The notes under the pieces were generated by a model. It saw only the letters and a list, made by a program, of their open reading frames with translations, ran no database searches and was not told the origin of the DNA. A stretch of 6,526 nt of DNA, taken from assembly GCA_009704425.1 (NCBI GenBank), contig WLEG01000106.1:1-6526 (forward strand). Direction: 5' to 3'. The position numbers and the translations under genes are program-made. The stretch comes from Actinomycetota bacterium (GTDB lineage Bacteria > Actinomycetota > Acidimicrobiia > Acidimicrobiales > Ilumatobacteraceae). This document shows, piece by piece, positions 1 through 5,996 of this stretch (the stretch's first letter is position 1; each line of letters begins with the position of its first letter).

Positions 1-183
1 GCTGCCGTCGACTCATCGGCGACGGGAGGCGACATGTACGGGCCGCGATGGATGGCCTTCGGTCCGCCGCGGCTCGAGGTGCCCGCACGCCGTGGTCGCG
101 ACGAAGAGGCCGCGCGGAGTCTCTGGGAACTCAGCGAACGCGAAACGGGCGTTCGTTACCCGTTTTCGAACTTCCGGGAATGA
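1..183 (+). CDS. Short-chain dehydrogenase/reductase, C-terminal fragment (5' end outside window)
   Basis: Frame 1 is open from the first base to a TGA at 181-183 and encodes the last 60 residues of a protein whose start lies left of the window. The segment contains a GDMYGP motif, then a basic/acidic linker (RRGRDEEAARSLWELSE), then ETGVRYPF. From memory, this matches the C-terminus of retinol-dehydrogenase/protochlorophyllide-reductase-like SDRs of actinobacteria, where a G-x-YYGP motif is followed by a helix ending in LW-x-(V/L)SE-x-TGV-x-Y. Such enzymes carry out NAD(P)-dependent oxidation or reduction of an alcohol or carbonyl. The Rossmann fold and the YxxxK catalytic site would lie upstream, so activity cannot be judged here. 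The gene is on the same strand as the next one, with a 61-nt gap. The call rests on the C-terminal pattern alone. Confidence 0.68.
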   Translation, partial: AAVDSSATGGDMYGPRWMAFGPPRLEVPARRGRDEEAARSLWELSERETGVRYPFSNFRE

Positions 184-216
184 AGCGAAGACTTCCTCGG
201 TTGATCGCACCACAAC

Positions 217-222
217 TAAGGT
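217..222 (+). promoter_or_regulatory. Possible -10 box upstream of the beta-barrel gene
   Basis: TAAGGT fits the actinobacterial TANNNT -10 pattern and lies 22 nt before the ATG at 245. Initiation about seven bases downstream would give a short leader that still contains the ribosome binding site. No convincing -35 hexamer is visible at 16-19 nt upstream, so this is weak. The gene could equally be read through from the SDR gene. Confidence 0.25.
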
Positions 223-232
223 TCGTCCACTC

Positions 233-239
233 GAGGAGG
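233..239 (+). promoter_or_regulatory. Shine-Dalgarno site of the beta-barrel gene
   Basis: GAGGAGG lies five bases before the ATG at 245. It decides the start: the same frame is open back to an ATG at 92, but that longer start has no such site and would overlap the end of the upstream SDR gene. Confidence 0.8.
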
Positions 240-244
240 CAGAC

Positions 245-799
245 ATGTCGAAGGAATGGGGACCGCTCGCCGGTCTGATCGGTGAATGGCAGGGTCAGGG
301 CGGACTCGACAGTTCGTTCTCGCACTCCCGGGGCAAGGTATGGCAGACGCCGTACCTCGAGAAGGTGACGATGAAGCCCTTCGGCCCGGTGGAGAACGGT
401 TCTCAGTCGTTGTACGGGCTCGACTACAAGACCGCCATGTGGCGTGACGGTGAGGAGAACCCGTTCCACACCGAGCTCGGCTACTGGCTCTGGGACGCCG
501 CGACGGGCGAGGTTCTGCGCGCTTTCGTGGTTCCCCGTGGCATCTCGGTGCTGGCCGGTGGGCGCACCACCGCCGACGCGACGGAGTTCAACATGTCGGC
601 CGAACTCGGCTCCACCACCTATGCGATCGGTGAGAACACCTATCTGGGTCAGCACGCGAGCACCGTGGCCTACTCGGTGACGGTCACGGTGAACGGCCCG
701 GATTCCTGGAGCTACACCGAGAACACCAGCCTGCGGATGGACCAGTTCCCCGACATCTTCCCGCACACCGACGGCAACACCCTCCACCGCGTCGGCTGA
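245..799 (+). CDS. Nitrobindin/FABP-like heme-binding beta-barrel domain protein
   Basis: The predicted protein has 184 residues and is probably cytoplasmic, with no signal peptide. It opens with WGPLAGLIGEWQGQGG (residues 5-20), which holds the GxWxGxG signature of the nitrobindin/DUF1794 beta-barrel family, and continues with alternating strands. The stretch around residues 78-106 (LGYWLWDAATGEV, then VPRGISVLAGG) is typical of the bacterial branch annotated as heme-binding beta-barrel proteins. The C-terminus is HTDGNTLHRVG. H174 or H181 could serve as a heme ligand, since nitrobindins use a C-terminal histidine, but the classical YPTI extension after the Gly-Trp motif is absent, so heme binding is unproven. 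Known nitrobindins bind ferric heme and react with NO or peroxynitrite. Other members may bind lipids or other small hydrophobic molecules. The stop TGA directly abuts the start of the amidotransferase-like gene, so the two are probably cotranscribed. Confidence 0.78.
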   Translation: MSKEWGPLAGLIGEWQGQGGLDSSFSHSRGKVWQTPYLEKVTMKPFGPVENGSQSLYGLDYKTAMWRDGEENPFHTELGYWLWDAATGEVLRAFVVPRGISVLAGGRTTADATEFNMSAELGSTTYAIGENTYLGQHASTVAYSVTVTVNGPDSWSYTENTSLRMDQFPDIFPHTDGNTLHRVG

Positions 800-1459
800 G
801 TGATGGCCACGAAGGCGATCGTTCTCTCGCATCGTGGCGTGGCCGATGAACTCGGCCACATCGGTGACTGGATGAGTGATTCGGGGTTCTCGGTCGAGCG
901 CGTTTACCGCGAGGACGCCCCGACGATTCCCGACGGGGATCTGTTGGTGGTGCTGGGTTCGCCGAACTCGGTCGCCACGGGTCATTGCCTACCGCCGGCG
1001 GAGGCCGAGATCGACGCGGTCCGAGCGTGGGTGTCGGCGGATCGACCGTACGTCGGCGTCTGCTTCGGCGCTCAGGTGCTCGCCCGGGCCTTCGGTGGCT
1101 CGGTGTCCCGCATGGAGCGCACCTATCGGAACTACGTCGACTTCGAGGTCACCGAAAGCGCACCGCACGTGCTCGAGGGTCGATGGGCCGTCTGGCACGA
1201 GGACGCCATCACCGCGCCGAGCGAATCGGAGGTGCTCGCTCGATTGCCGCACGCGGACACGGTGTTCCGAATCGCTCGCGCGTGGGGTCTGCAGCCTCAT
1301 GTCGAGTTCGACGCGACGATCGTTCGAAACCTGGGCGACGTGGTTCGCATCGCCGAGGAGGAATGGATGCCGTTGCACCGAGCGCTGAGCGACGATGATG
1401 CCGGCCATGCCTCGCGCAGTCGGGCATTGCTCGACCACATCGCGGCCGAGATTCTCTGA
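800..1459 (+). CDS. Class I glutamine amidotransferase-like protein (GMP synthase GATase-type)
   Basis: This is a stand-alone class I glutamine amidotransferase domain of 218-219 residues. Counting from the ATG at 803, the nucleophile elbow is GVCFGAQVLARAFGG, with catalytic Cys87. The second half has a WHEDAI segment (131-136), which corresponds to the WHxD region of GMP-synthase-like domains. WGLQPHVEFD follows, with His166 and Glu168 completing the Cys-His-Glu triad. Family members hydrolyse glutamine and pass ammonia to a partner, or act on gamma-glutamyl compounds. No synthetase partner is encoded nearby, so the substrate is unknown. Either GTG at 800 or ATG at 803 could start translation, in the run TGAGTGATG that also holds the stop of the upstream gene. 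There is no clear Shine-Dalgarno site, which suggests translational coupling. It ends 6 nt from the convergent dioxygenase gene. Confidence 0.85.
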   Translation: MMATKAIVLSHRGVADELGHIGDWMSDSGFSVERVYREDAPTIPDGDLLVVLGSPNSVATGHCLPPAEAEIDAVRAWVSADRPYVGVCFGAQVLARAFGGSVSRMERTYRNYVDFEVTESAPHVLEGRWAVWHEDAITAPSESEVLARLPHADTVFRIARAWGLQPHVEFDATIVRNLGDVVRIAEEEWMPLHRALSDDDAGHASRSRALLDHIAAEIL

Positions 1460-1465
1460 GTCCGA

Positions 1466-2416
1466 TCAGACGTCGACGACGCGGAAGTCGGTCACCTGGG
1501 TGTCGTCGGTGCCCAGATCGGTGAAGTTGTCGTACGCGCGCGCGGCCATGAATTCCTTCCACGCGAACGATCGATAGCGGGCTCCCGTCGAACTCAGCTC
1601 GGGCATCGGTTCGATGACCGTGTCGCGAGCCGGATTCTGGAAGTAGGGGATGCTGAAGCGGCGGTTGCGGGTCATGGGGACCACGCGATGGACGGCCGCG
1701 CGGTATCGATCGTTGGTCCAGGCCTGCATGCAGTCGCCGAGGTTGACCACGATGGTGCCGGGCGAGGGCGGAACGTCGATCCAACCATGGTCGAGCGATT
1801 CCGTCTGCAGACCACCGGTGTCGTCCTGCAGGAGCAAGGTGAGGGTGCCGGGGTCGGTGTGATATCCGAGGGCGGTCTCGCCCAACGGGGGTAGATCCGC
1901 CCGTTCGGCCTCGGGAACCGGGTCGCCCACGGGATAGCAGTTGAGACGGATCATGCTGCTGTGGCGGCTTCCGGCCACCCGCACGCGCGAGTCGGACCGC
2001 AGTTCCAGCGCGGAGTGGATCAGGGTCATGGTGCGATCGGCCAGTGCGCTGAACTCGTCGAACAGTTCGGTCATGGTCTCGCGAAACCCCGGAAGATCGC
2101 GGGGCCAACGGTTTCGCGCATCGATGGCCGACACCGTGGGGTCGAGGAAGTCGAAGACCTCCTTGTTGTCGCGCTTTCGCTTCGTGAGTTCGCGATCGAA
2201 GTAGCCCATGGGGTTCTCGAGATCACGAACGATCTCGTCCTTGATGCCGCGATCGGCGTCGAAGAAGCGCTCGGTCTGGCGCCACGTCCGATCGATCAGG
2301 TCGTCGAGGCCGTGTCCGCTGAGCAGGAAGAAGCCGTGATCCCGACACGCCGCGTCGAGGGCCTCCATCGAGGTGGCCGAGGGGTTGGAGATGTCGACGG
2401 TGGGGACGGAGAGCAC
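1466..2416 (-). CDS. 2-oxoglutarate/Fe(II)-dependent dioxygenase, isopenicillin N synthase-like
   Basis: The 316-residue protein has the two-part layout of the IPNS/DIOX superfamily. The N-terminal DIOX_N part begins VPTVDIS and includes ACRDHGFFLLSGHG (residues 22-35). The C-terminal jelly roll has the metal ligands His186 and Asp188 (GYHTDPGTLTLLLQD) and distal His243 (AAVHRVV). The co-substrate motif is RxS at Arg253-Ser255 (RRFSIPYFQNP). All expected iron and 2-oxoglutarate residues are present, so an active oxygenase is likely, probably a hydroxylase, desaturase or ring-forming enzyme. The substrate cannot be read from sequence. GTG at 2416 is the furthest-upstream possible start, because an in-frame TGA lies two codons before it. 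An ATG at 2423 is in another frame. No proper Shine-Dalgarno site precedes the GTG. The gene is divergent from the acyl-CoA synthetase, suggesting shared control but not proving a shared pathway. Confidence 0.9.
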   Translation of the reverse strand: MLSVPTVDISNPSATSMEALDAACRDHGFFLLSGHGLDDLIDRTWRQTERFFDADRGIKDEIVRDLENPMGYFDRELTKRKRDNKEVFDFLDPTVSAIDARNRWPRDLPGFRETMTELFDEFSALADRTMTLIHSALELRSDSRVRVAGSRHSSMIRLNCYPVGDPVPEAERADLPPLGETALGYHTDPGTLTLLLQDDTGGLQTESLDHGWIDVPPSPGTIVVNLGDCMQAWTNDRYRAAVHRVVPMTRNRRFSIPYFQNPARDTVIEPMPELSSTGARYRSFAWKEFMAARAYDNFTDLGTDDTQVTDFRVVDV

Positions 2417-2433
2417 GCCTCATGTTGCCACAC

Positions 2434-2466
2434 CCCGATTGCTCCGGCCCCGCCCTGTACATCGGG
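2434..2466. promoter_or_regulatory. Shared upstream region of the dioxygenase and acyl-CoA synthetase, with an inverted repeat
   Basis: The 66-nt gap 2417-2482 must carry the start signals of both divergent genes. It contains CCCGAT (2434-2439) and its exact complement ATCGGG (2461-2466), 21 nt apart. A further ATCGG lies at 2473-2477. This could be an operator with half-sites on two helical faces, or chance in GC-rich DNA. No clear -10/-35 pair is seen on either strand. Confidence 0.25.
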
Positions 2467-2470
2467 AGGG
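2465..2470 (+). promoter_or_regulatory. Shine-Dalgarno-like GGAGGG of the acyl-CoA synthetase
   Basis: GGAGGG lies 12 nt before the ATG at 2483, which is longer than ideal. The spacing keeps open a start at GTG 2492, three codons further in, but the ATG is the simpler choice. Confidence 0.5.
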
Positions 2471-2482
2471 TGATCGGCAAGA

Positions 2483-4204
2483 ATGTCGCCCGTGATCCAC
2501 CATTACCTAGCCGCCCGCGCCGAACTCGAAGGCCCGGGCTCACCGTTCGCCACCCACATGACCACCATCCGCGGGTTTCCGGCGAAGTCATACGTGGCCG
2601 CTCCGCCCACCATGCGGGCCATCTGGGAGACCACCGTGGTGCACGGTGACAAGGACTATCTGGTCTACGAGGATGAGCGGTACACCTACGCGGAGATTCA
2701 CGCGCAGGTCCGCAAGCTGGCCGCCTATCTGGTGGCCAACGGCGTCACGCCCGGCAGTCGCGTGGCCATCGCCATGCGCAACTATCCCGAGTGGGTCGTC
2801 GGCTATTGGGCCGGTGTGTCGGTCGGAGCCGCCGTCGTCGGAATGAACGCGTGGTGGACCGCTCCCGAGATGGAGTACGCGCTGAACGACAGCGAGCCTC
2901 GCGTGTTGATCGCCGACGACGAGCGTCTCGAGCGTTTGGCTCAGATGCCCAGCCAGCGTCCGATGCACATCATCGCGGTGCGCACCGAACGGGCCATCCC
3001 CGGCGAGGGTTCGACCTGGAATTCGATCATGTCGGCCGCCGATCCGGGCGCACTTCCCGACGTCACCATCGACACCGACGACGACGCGACGATCTTCTAC
3101 ACCTCGGGAACCACCGGCTTCCCGAAGGGCGCGCAGTTGACCAACCGCGGTTCGGTGCACAACATCTTGAACATCGCCGTCATGACCACGGCGGTGGCCA
3201 TGGCCGAGCAGAAGGCCATCGCCGCCGGCGACGTGCCGCCTCCGCCCCCGGCGCCGCCCGCTTTGCCGGCGTCGTTCATGGCACCCACCCCGCTGTTCCA
3301 CGTGACCGCGTGCAATTGCATCCTGCATCCGGCCACCCTCACCGGCGGCAAGGTCGTCCTCATGTACAAGTGGGATCCGGGTCGCGCCCTGGAATTGATC
3401 GAGCGCGAGAAGGTCACGAACTTCTCCGGTGTGCCCACCATGAGTCGCGAGATGTTGATGCATCCCGATTGGGACAAGCGCGACACGTCGTCGCTGGCCG
3501 GTCTCGGCGGCGGCGGTGCGGCGTTGCAACCCGACCTGGTGCACAAGATCGCGGGCGCCTTGAAGCACGGTCAGCCGTCCACCGGATACGGCATGACCGA
3601 GACCTGCGGAATCATCACGGCCAACTCGTCGCGCTGGTTCGTGGCCAAGCCCGAGTCGTGCGGACCCGCCGTGCCCACGCTCGAGACCAAGTTGGTCGAC
3701 GAGGAAGGTCGCGACCTGCCGCCCGGCCCCAACACGGTCGGGGTGTTGTGCGTGCGCGGATCGATCACCATCAAGGGCTACCTGAACCGCCCGGAGGCGA
3801 CCTCGGACACCATCAAGGACGGCTGGTTGAACACCGGTGACATCGCGCGCATCGACGAGGACGGTTTCATCTACATCGTGGACCGCGCCAAGGACATGGT
3901 CATCCGCGGCGGCGAGAACGTCTATTGCAGCGAGGTGGAAACCGCGATCTATCACCACGACGCCATCGCCGAGGCCTGCGTGTTCGGCATTCCCGAGGAG
4001 CGCCTGGGTGAGGAGGTGGCGGCGGTGCTGGTGCTTCGGCCGGGCGCGTCACTCACCGAGGACGAGCTGCGTCGGTTCCTGTCGGCCAGCCTGGCCAAGC
4101 ACAAGATCCCCACCAAGATCTGGTTCCGCACCGAGCCCATCCCGCGCAACGCGAACGGCAAGTTCCTGAAGCGCGAGTTGAAGAAGGAGCTCACCGGCTC
4201 CTGA
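2483..4204 (+). CDS. Acyl-CoA synthetase / fatty-acid-CoA ligase (AMP-binding, FadD-like)
   Basis: This is a full-length ANL-superfamily adenylating enzyme of 573 residues. It activates a carboxylic acid with ATP to an acyl-adenylate and transfers it to CoA. Visible core motifs, in order, are the phosphate-binding loop YTSGTTGFPKG (residues 206-216), APTPLFHVT (267-275), the A5 motif YGMTET (369-374), TGD with Asp453, the hinge region VDRAKDMVIRGGENVY (466-481, with Arg468), and C-terminal PRNANGKFLKREL with the catalytic Lys560. All key residues are intact. Between the P-loop and the acyl pocket there is a proline-rich insert (VPPPPPAPPALP, 251-262). The acyl specificity is unknown; medium/long-chain or branched acids are plausible for a FadD-like member. 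It is divergent from the dioxygenase and convergent with the lipoprotein gene, 12 nt away, so it appears to be a single-gene transcript. Confidence 0.92.
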   Translation: MSPVIHHYLAARAELEGPGSPFATHMTTIRGFPAKSYVAAPPTMRAIWETTVVHGDKDYLVYEDERYTYAEIHAQVRKLAAYLVANGVTPGSRVAIAMRNYPEWVVGYWAGVSVGAAVVGMNAWWTAPEMEYALNDSEPRVLIADDERLERLAQMPSQRPMHIIAVRTERAIPGEGSTWNSIMSAADPGALPDVTIDTDDDATIFYTSGTTGFPKGAQLTNRGSVHNILNIAVMTTAVAMAEQKAIAAGDVPPPPPAPPALPASFMAPTPLFHVTACNCILHPATLTGGKVVLMYKWDPGRALELIEREKVTNFSGVPTMSREMLMHPDWDKRDTSSLAGLGGGGAALQPDLVHKIAGALKHGQPSTGYGMTETCGIITANSSRWFVAKPESCGPAVPTLETKLVDEEGRDLPPGPNTVGVLCVRGSITIKGYLNRPEATSDTIKDGWLNTGDIARIDEDGFIYIVDRAKDMVIRGGENVYCSEVETAIYHHDAIAEACVFGIPEERLGEEVAAVLVLRPGASLTEDELRRFLSASLAKHKIPTKIWFRTEPIPRNANGKFLKRELKKELTGS

Positions 4205-4216
4205 GTCGGTGCCGGA

Positions 4217-4984
4217 TCAGACCGCGGAGCATTCGCCGTCGACCTCGCGCACGGCGATGTCGACGGTGTCTTGCTGAACCACGATCCGCACGGCGGTGTC
4301 GGCCGTGCTCATGGCGATTCCCTCGAAGATGACCTCGCACAGGCTCACGCCATCGACCGAGTCGGCGTCGGCGAAGTCCATGATCACCTCGGTGTAGCCG
4401 TCGGCTCCGGACATCGACGTGGAGTTCACATAGCCGTTGGGGAAGTAGTCGGTGCCGTTCGCCTCGACGTAGTCGGAGATGTCGCCCGCCTCGATGTCGT
4501 CGAAGATGTAGGCGCCGTTGCTTCCCTCGGTGGGCATGGTGTCGGACGAGCCACTGCTCGACTCGTCGCCGGCCGAATCGTCGATACCGCAGGTTTCGGA
4601 GCTGTACTTCTCGATCAGTTCGCCCGCGGCCATGACCTCGGGATCCATCATGACCTCCATCACCTTGTTCATGGCCTCGGGGTCGTTCTCGTCGATCTCA
4701 CTCAACATGGTCATCACCGGCACCAGAGCCAGCATCGCGTCACGAAGTTCGTCGCTGGGTGCCTTGGCGGCCAGGTCCTCGATGGTGGTCACGATTTCGG
4801 CCATGTCGCCCACGTCGGGATTCATGCCGTCCAACGCGGCGACCTCCAGGCAGAACTCCTCGTCGGAGAGCGCCGCGGAACCCGACCCCGAGTCGCCGCC
4901 GCAGGAGACGCCCACCAAGGCGAGGCAGATGGTGAGAGCGGTCAGGGTTCGTTTGGATGCGTGCATGCGGGTGAGCGTACCCAT
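4217..4984 (-). CDS. Secreted acidic lipoprotein of unknown function
   Basis: The 255-residue protein has a short basic N-terminus, a hydrophobic stretch (TLTALTICLALVGVSC, residues 13-28) and a cysteine followed by GGDSGSGS. This is the look of an actinobacterial lipoprotein whose Cys28 is lipidated and anchored outside the membrane. The lipobox is imperfect, with Gly at position -3. The mature part has a helical, methionine- and acid-rich domain (about 38-135) beginning with FC (Cys45) and ending TCGID (Cys132). A Ser/Gly/Asp linker (136-157) follows, then a C-terminal domain (158-255) with Cys216 and Cys252. The two cysteine pairs may form disulfides. I do not recognise a named family; FC...CGI helical domains are common in unnamed actinobacterial lipoproteins. 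ATG at 4966 (M7) is a good alternative start that gives a more usual signal peptide. The gene is divergent from tetR, with the palindrome at 5013-5028 between them. Confidence 0.75.
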   Translation of the reverse strand: MGTLTRMHASKRTLTALTICLALVGVSCGGDSGSGSAALSDEEFCLEVAALDGMNPDVGDMAEIVTTIEDLAAKAPSDELRDAMLALVPVMTMLSEIDENDPEAMNKVMEVMMDPEVMAAGELIEKYSSETCGIDDSAGDESSSGSSDTMPTEGSNGAYIFDDIEAGDISDYVEANGTDYFPNGYVNSTSMSGADGYTEVIMDFADADSVDGVSLCEVIFEGIAMSTADTAVRIVVQQDTVDIAVREVDGECSAV

Positions 4985-5012
4985 CGGTCGGGAAGGCTCG
5001 GGGTGATGCTTT

Positions 5013-5028
5013 TGTAACGCTCGCTACA
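5013..5028. promoter_or_regulatory. Candidate TetR operator, site 1 (TGTAACGCTCGCTACA)
   Basis: This 16-bp imperfect palindrome has half-sites TGTAACG and, read from the other strand, TGTAGCG, around a 2-bp centre. It sits in the 52-nt gap between the divergent lipoprotein and tetR genes and overlaps the tetR -10 box, as expected for an autorepressor operator. A second palindrome of the same length and TGTA-N8-TACA form occurs at 6401-6416. Binding by the adjacent TetR protein is inferred. Confidence 0.6.
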
Positions 5029-5030
5029 GT
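5025..5030 (+). promoter_or_regulatory. -10 box of tetR, leaderless geometry
   Basis: TACAGT (TANNNT) ends six bases before the GTG at 5037, which places the expected transcription start on or next to the start codon. The -35 region is weak (GTGATG at 5003-5008, 16-nt spacer, three of six matches to TTGACA). The box overlaps operator site 1. Confidence 0.5.
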
Positions 5031-5036
5031 GAGGTC

Positions 5037-5576
5037 GTGGGCTACCGCCATGACCGTGACGACATCGTTCGGGCCGGAGTCGATCTGGTGTTGGCCGAGG
5101 GACTGGCCGCGCTGTCGTTCGGCAAGGTGGCCAAGTCACTCGGCATCTCCGATCGCATGGTGGTGTACTACTTCCCGTCGAAGGACGTGTTGATCACGTC
5201 GGTCGTGGCCGCGATGGGGGCACAACTTCAGGAGTTGCTGGAGGGTGCTTTCCCCGCCAAAGCGTCGGTGGATGACCTGTTGCGCACGGCGTGGCCCATC
5301 CTGGCCAGCAGCAAGGTGGATGCCCTGATGGCCGTCTACTTCGAGATCGTGGGTCTGGCGAGCGCCAAGAAAGAGCCCTACGTCGGCTTGGCTTCCGCGT
5401 TGGTGGAGGCGTGGGTGGCCTGGGTCGGCGAGTCCATCGATGTCGAGGCTCCCGCCGAACGACGTCGACTGGCGTTGTCGGTGGTCGCGCGGGTGGATGG
5501 TCTGCTGATGGTTCGGCAGGTGTGCGGACCGCGCGCGGCCAACGATGCCGCCCGGGCACTGGGCATCATCGACTGA
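5037..5576 (+). CDS. TetR/AcrR-family transcriptional regulator
   Basis: The 179-residue protein has an N-terminal TetR DNA-binding domain. Helix 1 is DDIVRAGVDLVLAEGLAALS (residues 8-27), followed by the helix-turn-helix FGKVAKSLGISDRMVVYYF (28-46), with the recognition helix around 39-46, and the usual FPSKDVLI continuation. The rest (about 55-179) is the all-helical ligand and dimer domain, which is too variable to name an effector. It is slightly shorter than a typical TetR protein (around 190-210 residues). The GTG start gives a leaderless message; GAGG two bases upstream is too close to be a normal ribosome site. It lies between the divergent lipoprotein gene and the convergent epoxide-hydrolase operon, and matching palindromes precede both itself and that operon. 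It is therefore the likely local repressor. Confidence 0.9.
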   Translation: MGYRHDRDDIVRAGVDLVLAEGLAALSFGKVAKSLGISDRMVVYYFPSKDVLITSVVAAMGAQLQELLEGAFPAKASVDDLLRTAWPILASSKVDALMAVYFEIVGLASAKKEPYVGLASALVEAWVAWVGESIDVEAPAERRRLALSVVARVDGLLMVRQVCGPRAANDAARALGIID

Positions 5577-5600
5577 GGCCCACGGGCGCTGCGAGCGATC

Positions 5601-5996
5601 TCAGGCCGAGGCGGCCATCTGGGTGACGAAGACGTTCATGTCGAAGTAGTCGCGCCACTGGGTGATCTTGCCGTCGCGCACGGTGAACACGCCGTTCACG
5701 GGAAGTTCCGCCCAACCGTTGGCCAACCGATGACGATCGAGGCGCTCCACGAAGACGGTGTCACCGTTGGTGGCCGTAGTCCGCACGATGAACTCGTTGC
5801 GGCTGACGCCGGCGAAGGCCGGCCCGAGCACGGCGCGCATTCCCTCGGGGCCGATCACGGTCCCGGCGTCGAAGCCGAGGGGAACGTTCACGTATTCCAG
5901 GTCGTCGGCGACGAACTTGATCGCCTCCTCCACGTCGTTGCCCTCGAAAGCGCGGAAGAAGTCGAGGACGGTCCGCAACGGGTCGTTCGCGCTCAT
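5601..5996 (-). CDS. Limonene-1,2-epoxide hydrolase-like protein (SnoaL/NTF2 fold)
   Basis: The 131-residue protein is of the limonene-epoxide-hydrolase type. It starts with DPLRTVLDFFRAFEGND, has LEYVNVPL (Tyr35, Asn37) and a central GPEGMRAVLGPAF. Two diagnostic segments follow: VFVERLDRHR (Arg85, Asp87) and GKITQWRDYFD (Asp116). The set Tyr, Asn, Arg, Asp, Asp matches the catalytic and water-positioning residues of Rhodococcus limonene epoxide hydrolase (Y53, N55, R99, D101, D132). One-step epoxide hydrolysis to a diol is therefore likely; natural substrates may be terpenoid, fatty or steroid epoxides. ATG at 5996 is chosen because AAAGGAAA (6003-6010) lies six bases upstream. The frame stays open further upstream, but that extension is a shadow of the membrane-protein gene. 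It overlaps that gene by 4 nt (ATGA), so it is the second gene of an operon. It ends 24 nt from the tetR stop. Confidence 0.85.
   Translation of the reverse strand: MSANDPLRTVLDFFRAFEGNDVEEAIKFVADDLEYVNVPLGFDAGTVIGPEGMRAVLGPAFAGVSRNEFIVRTTATNGDTVFVERLDRHRLANGWAELPVNGVFTVRDGKITQWRDYFDMNVFVTQMAASA

Noticed and set aside
92..244. N-terminal extension of the beta-barrel protein to the ATG at 92
   Set aside because: The extension would overlap the end of the SDR gene and has a non-conserved Arg/Thr-rich sequence. The strong GAGGAGG site supports the ATG at 245.
131..985. Open frame of 284 codons on the minus strand
   Set aside because: It is antisense to the beta-barrel gene and crosses into the amidotransferase-like gene. 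It has an Arg/His-rich composition and no recognisable motif.
1455..1470. Inverted repeat TCTGA-N6-TCAGA between the convergent amidotransferase and dioxygenase genes
   Set aside because: The 5-bp arms are mostly made of the two stop codons facing each other, and there is no T-run. This is most likely a by-product of convergent TGA stops.
2389..2423. ATG at 2423 as start of the dioxygenase
   Set aside because: It is in a different frame from the dioxygenase, and the in-frame TGA immediately upstream of the GTG at 2416 rules out any longer version.
2588..3958. Long open frame of 456 codons on the minus strand
   Set aside because: It lies wholly antisense to the acyl-CoA synthetase, whose motifs are complete. 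The translation is low-complexity, rich in His, Gly, Arg and Val, and shows no domain. It is a GC-rich shadow frame.
4185..4202. Hairpin AGGAGC-N6-GCTCCT at the end of the acyl-CoA synthetase
   Set aside because: The stem is only 6 bp, lies within the coding end and stop codon, and is not followed by a T-run. It is not enough to call a terminator.
5577..5600. Possible bidirectional terminator between tetR and the epoxide-hydrolase-like gene
   Set aside because: Only short 4-5 bp repeats are visible and there is no T-run on either strand.
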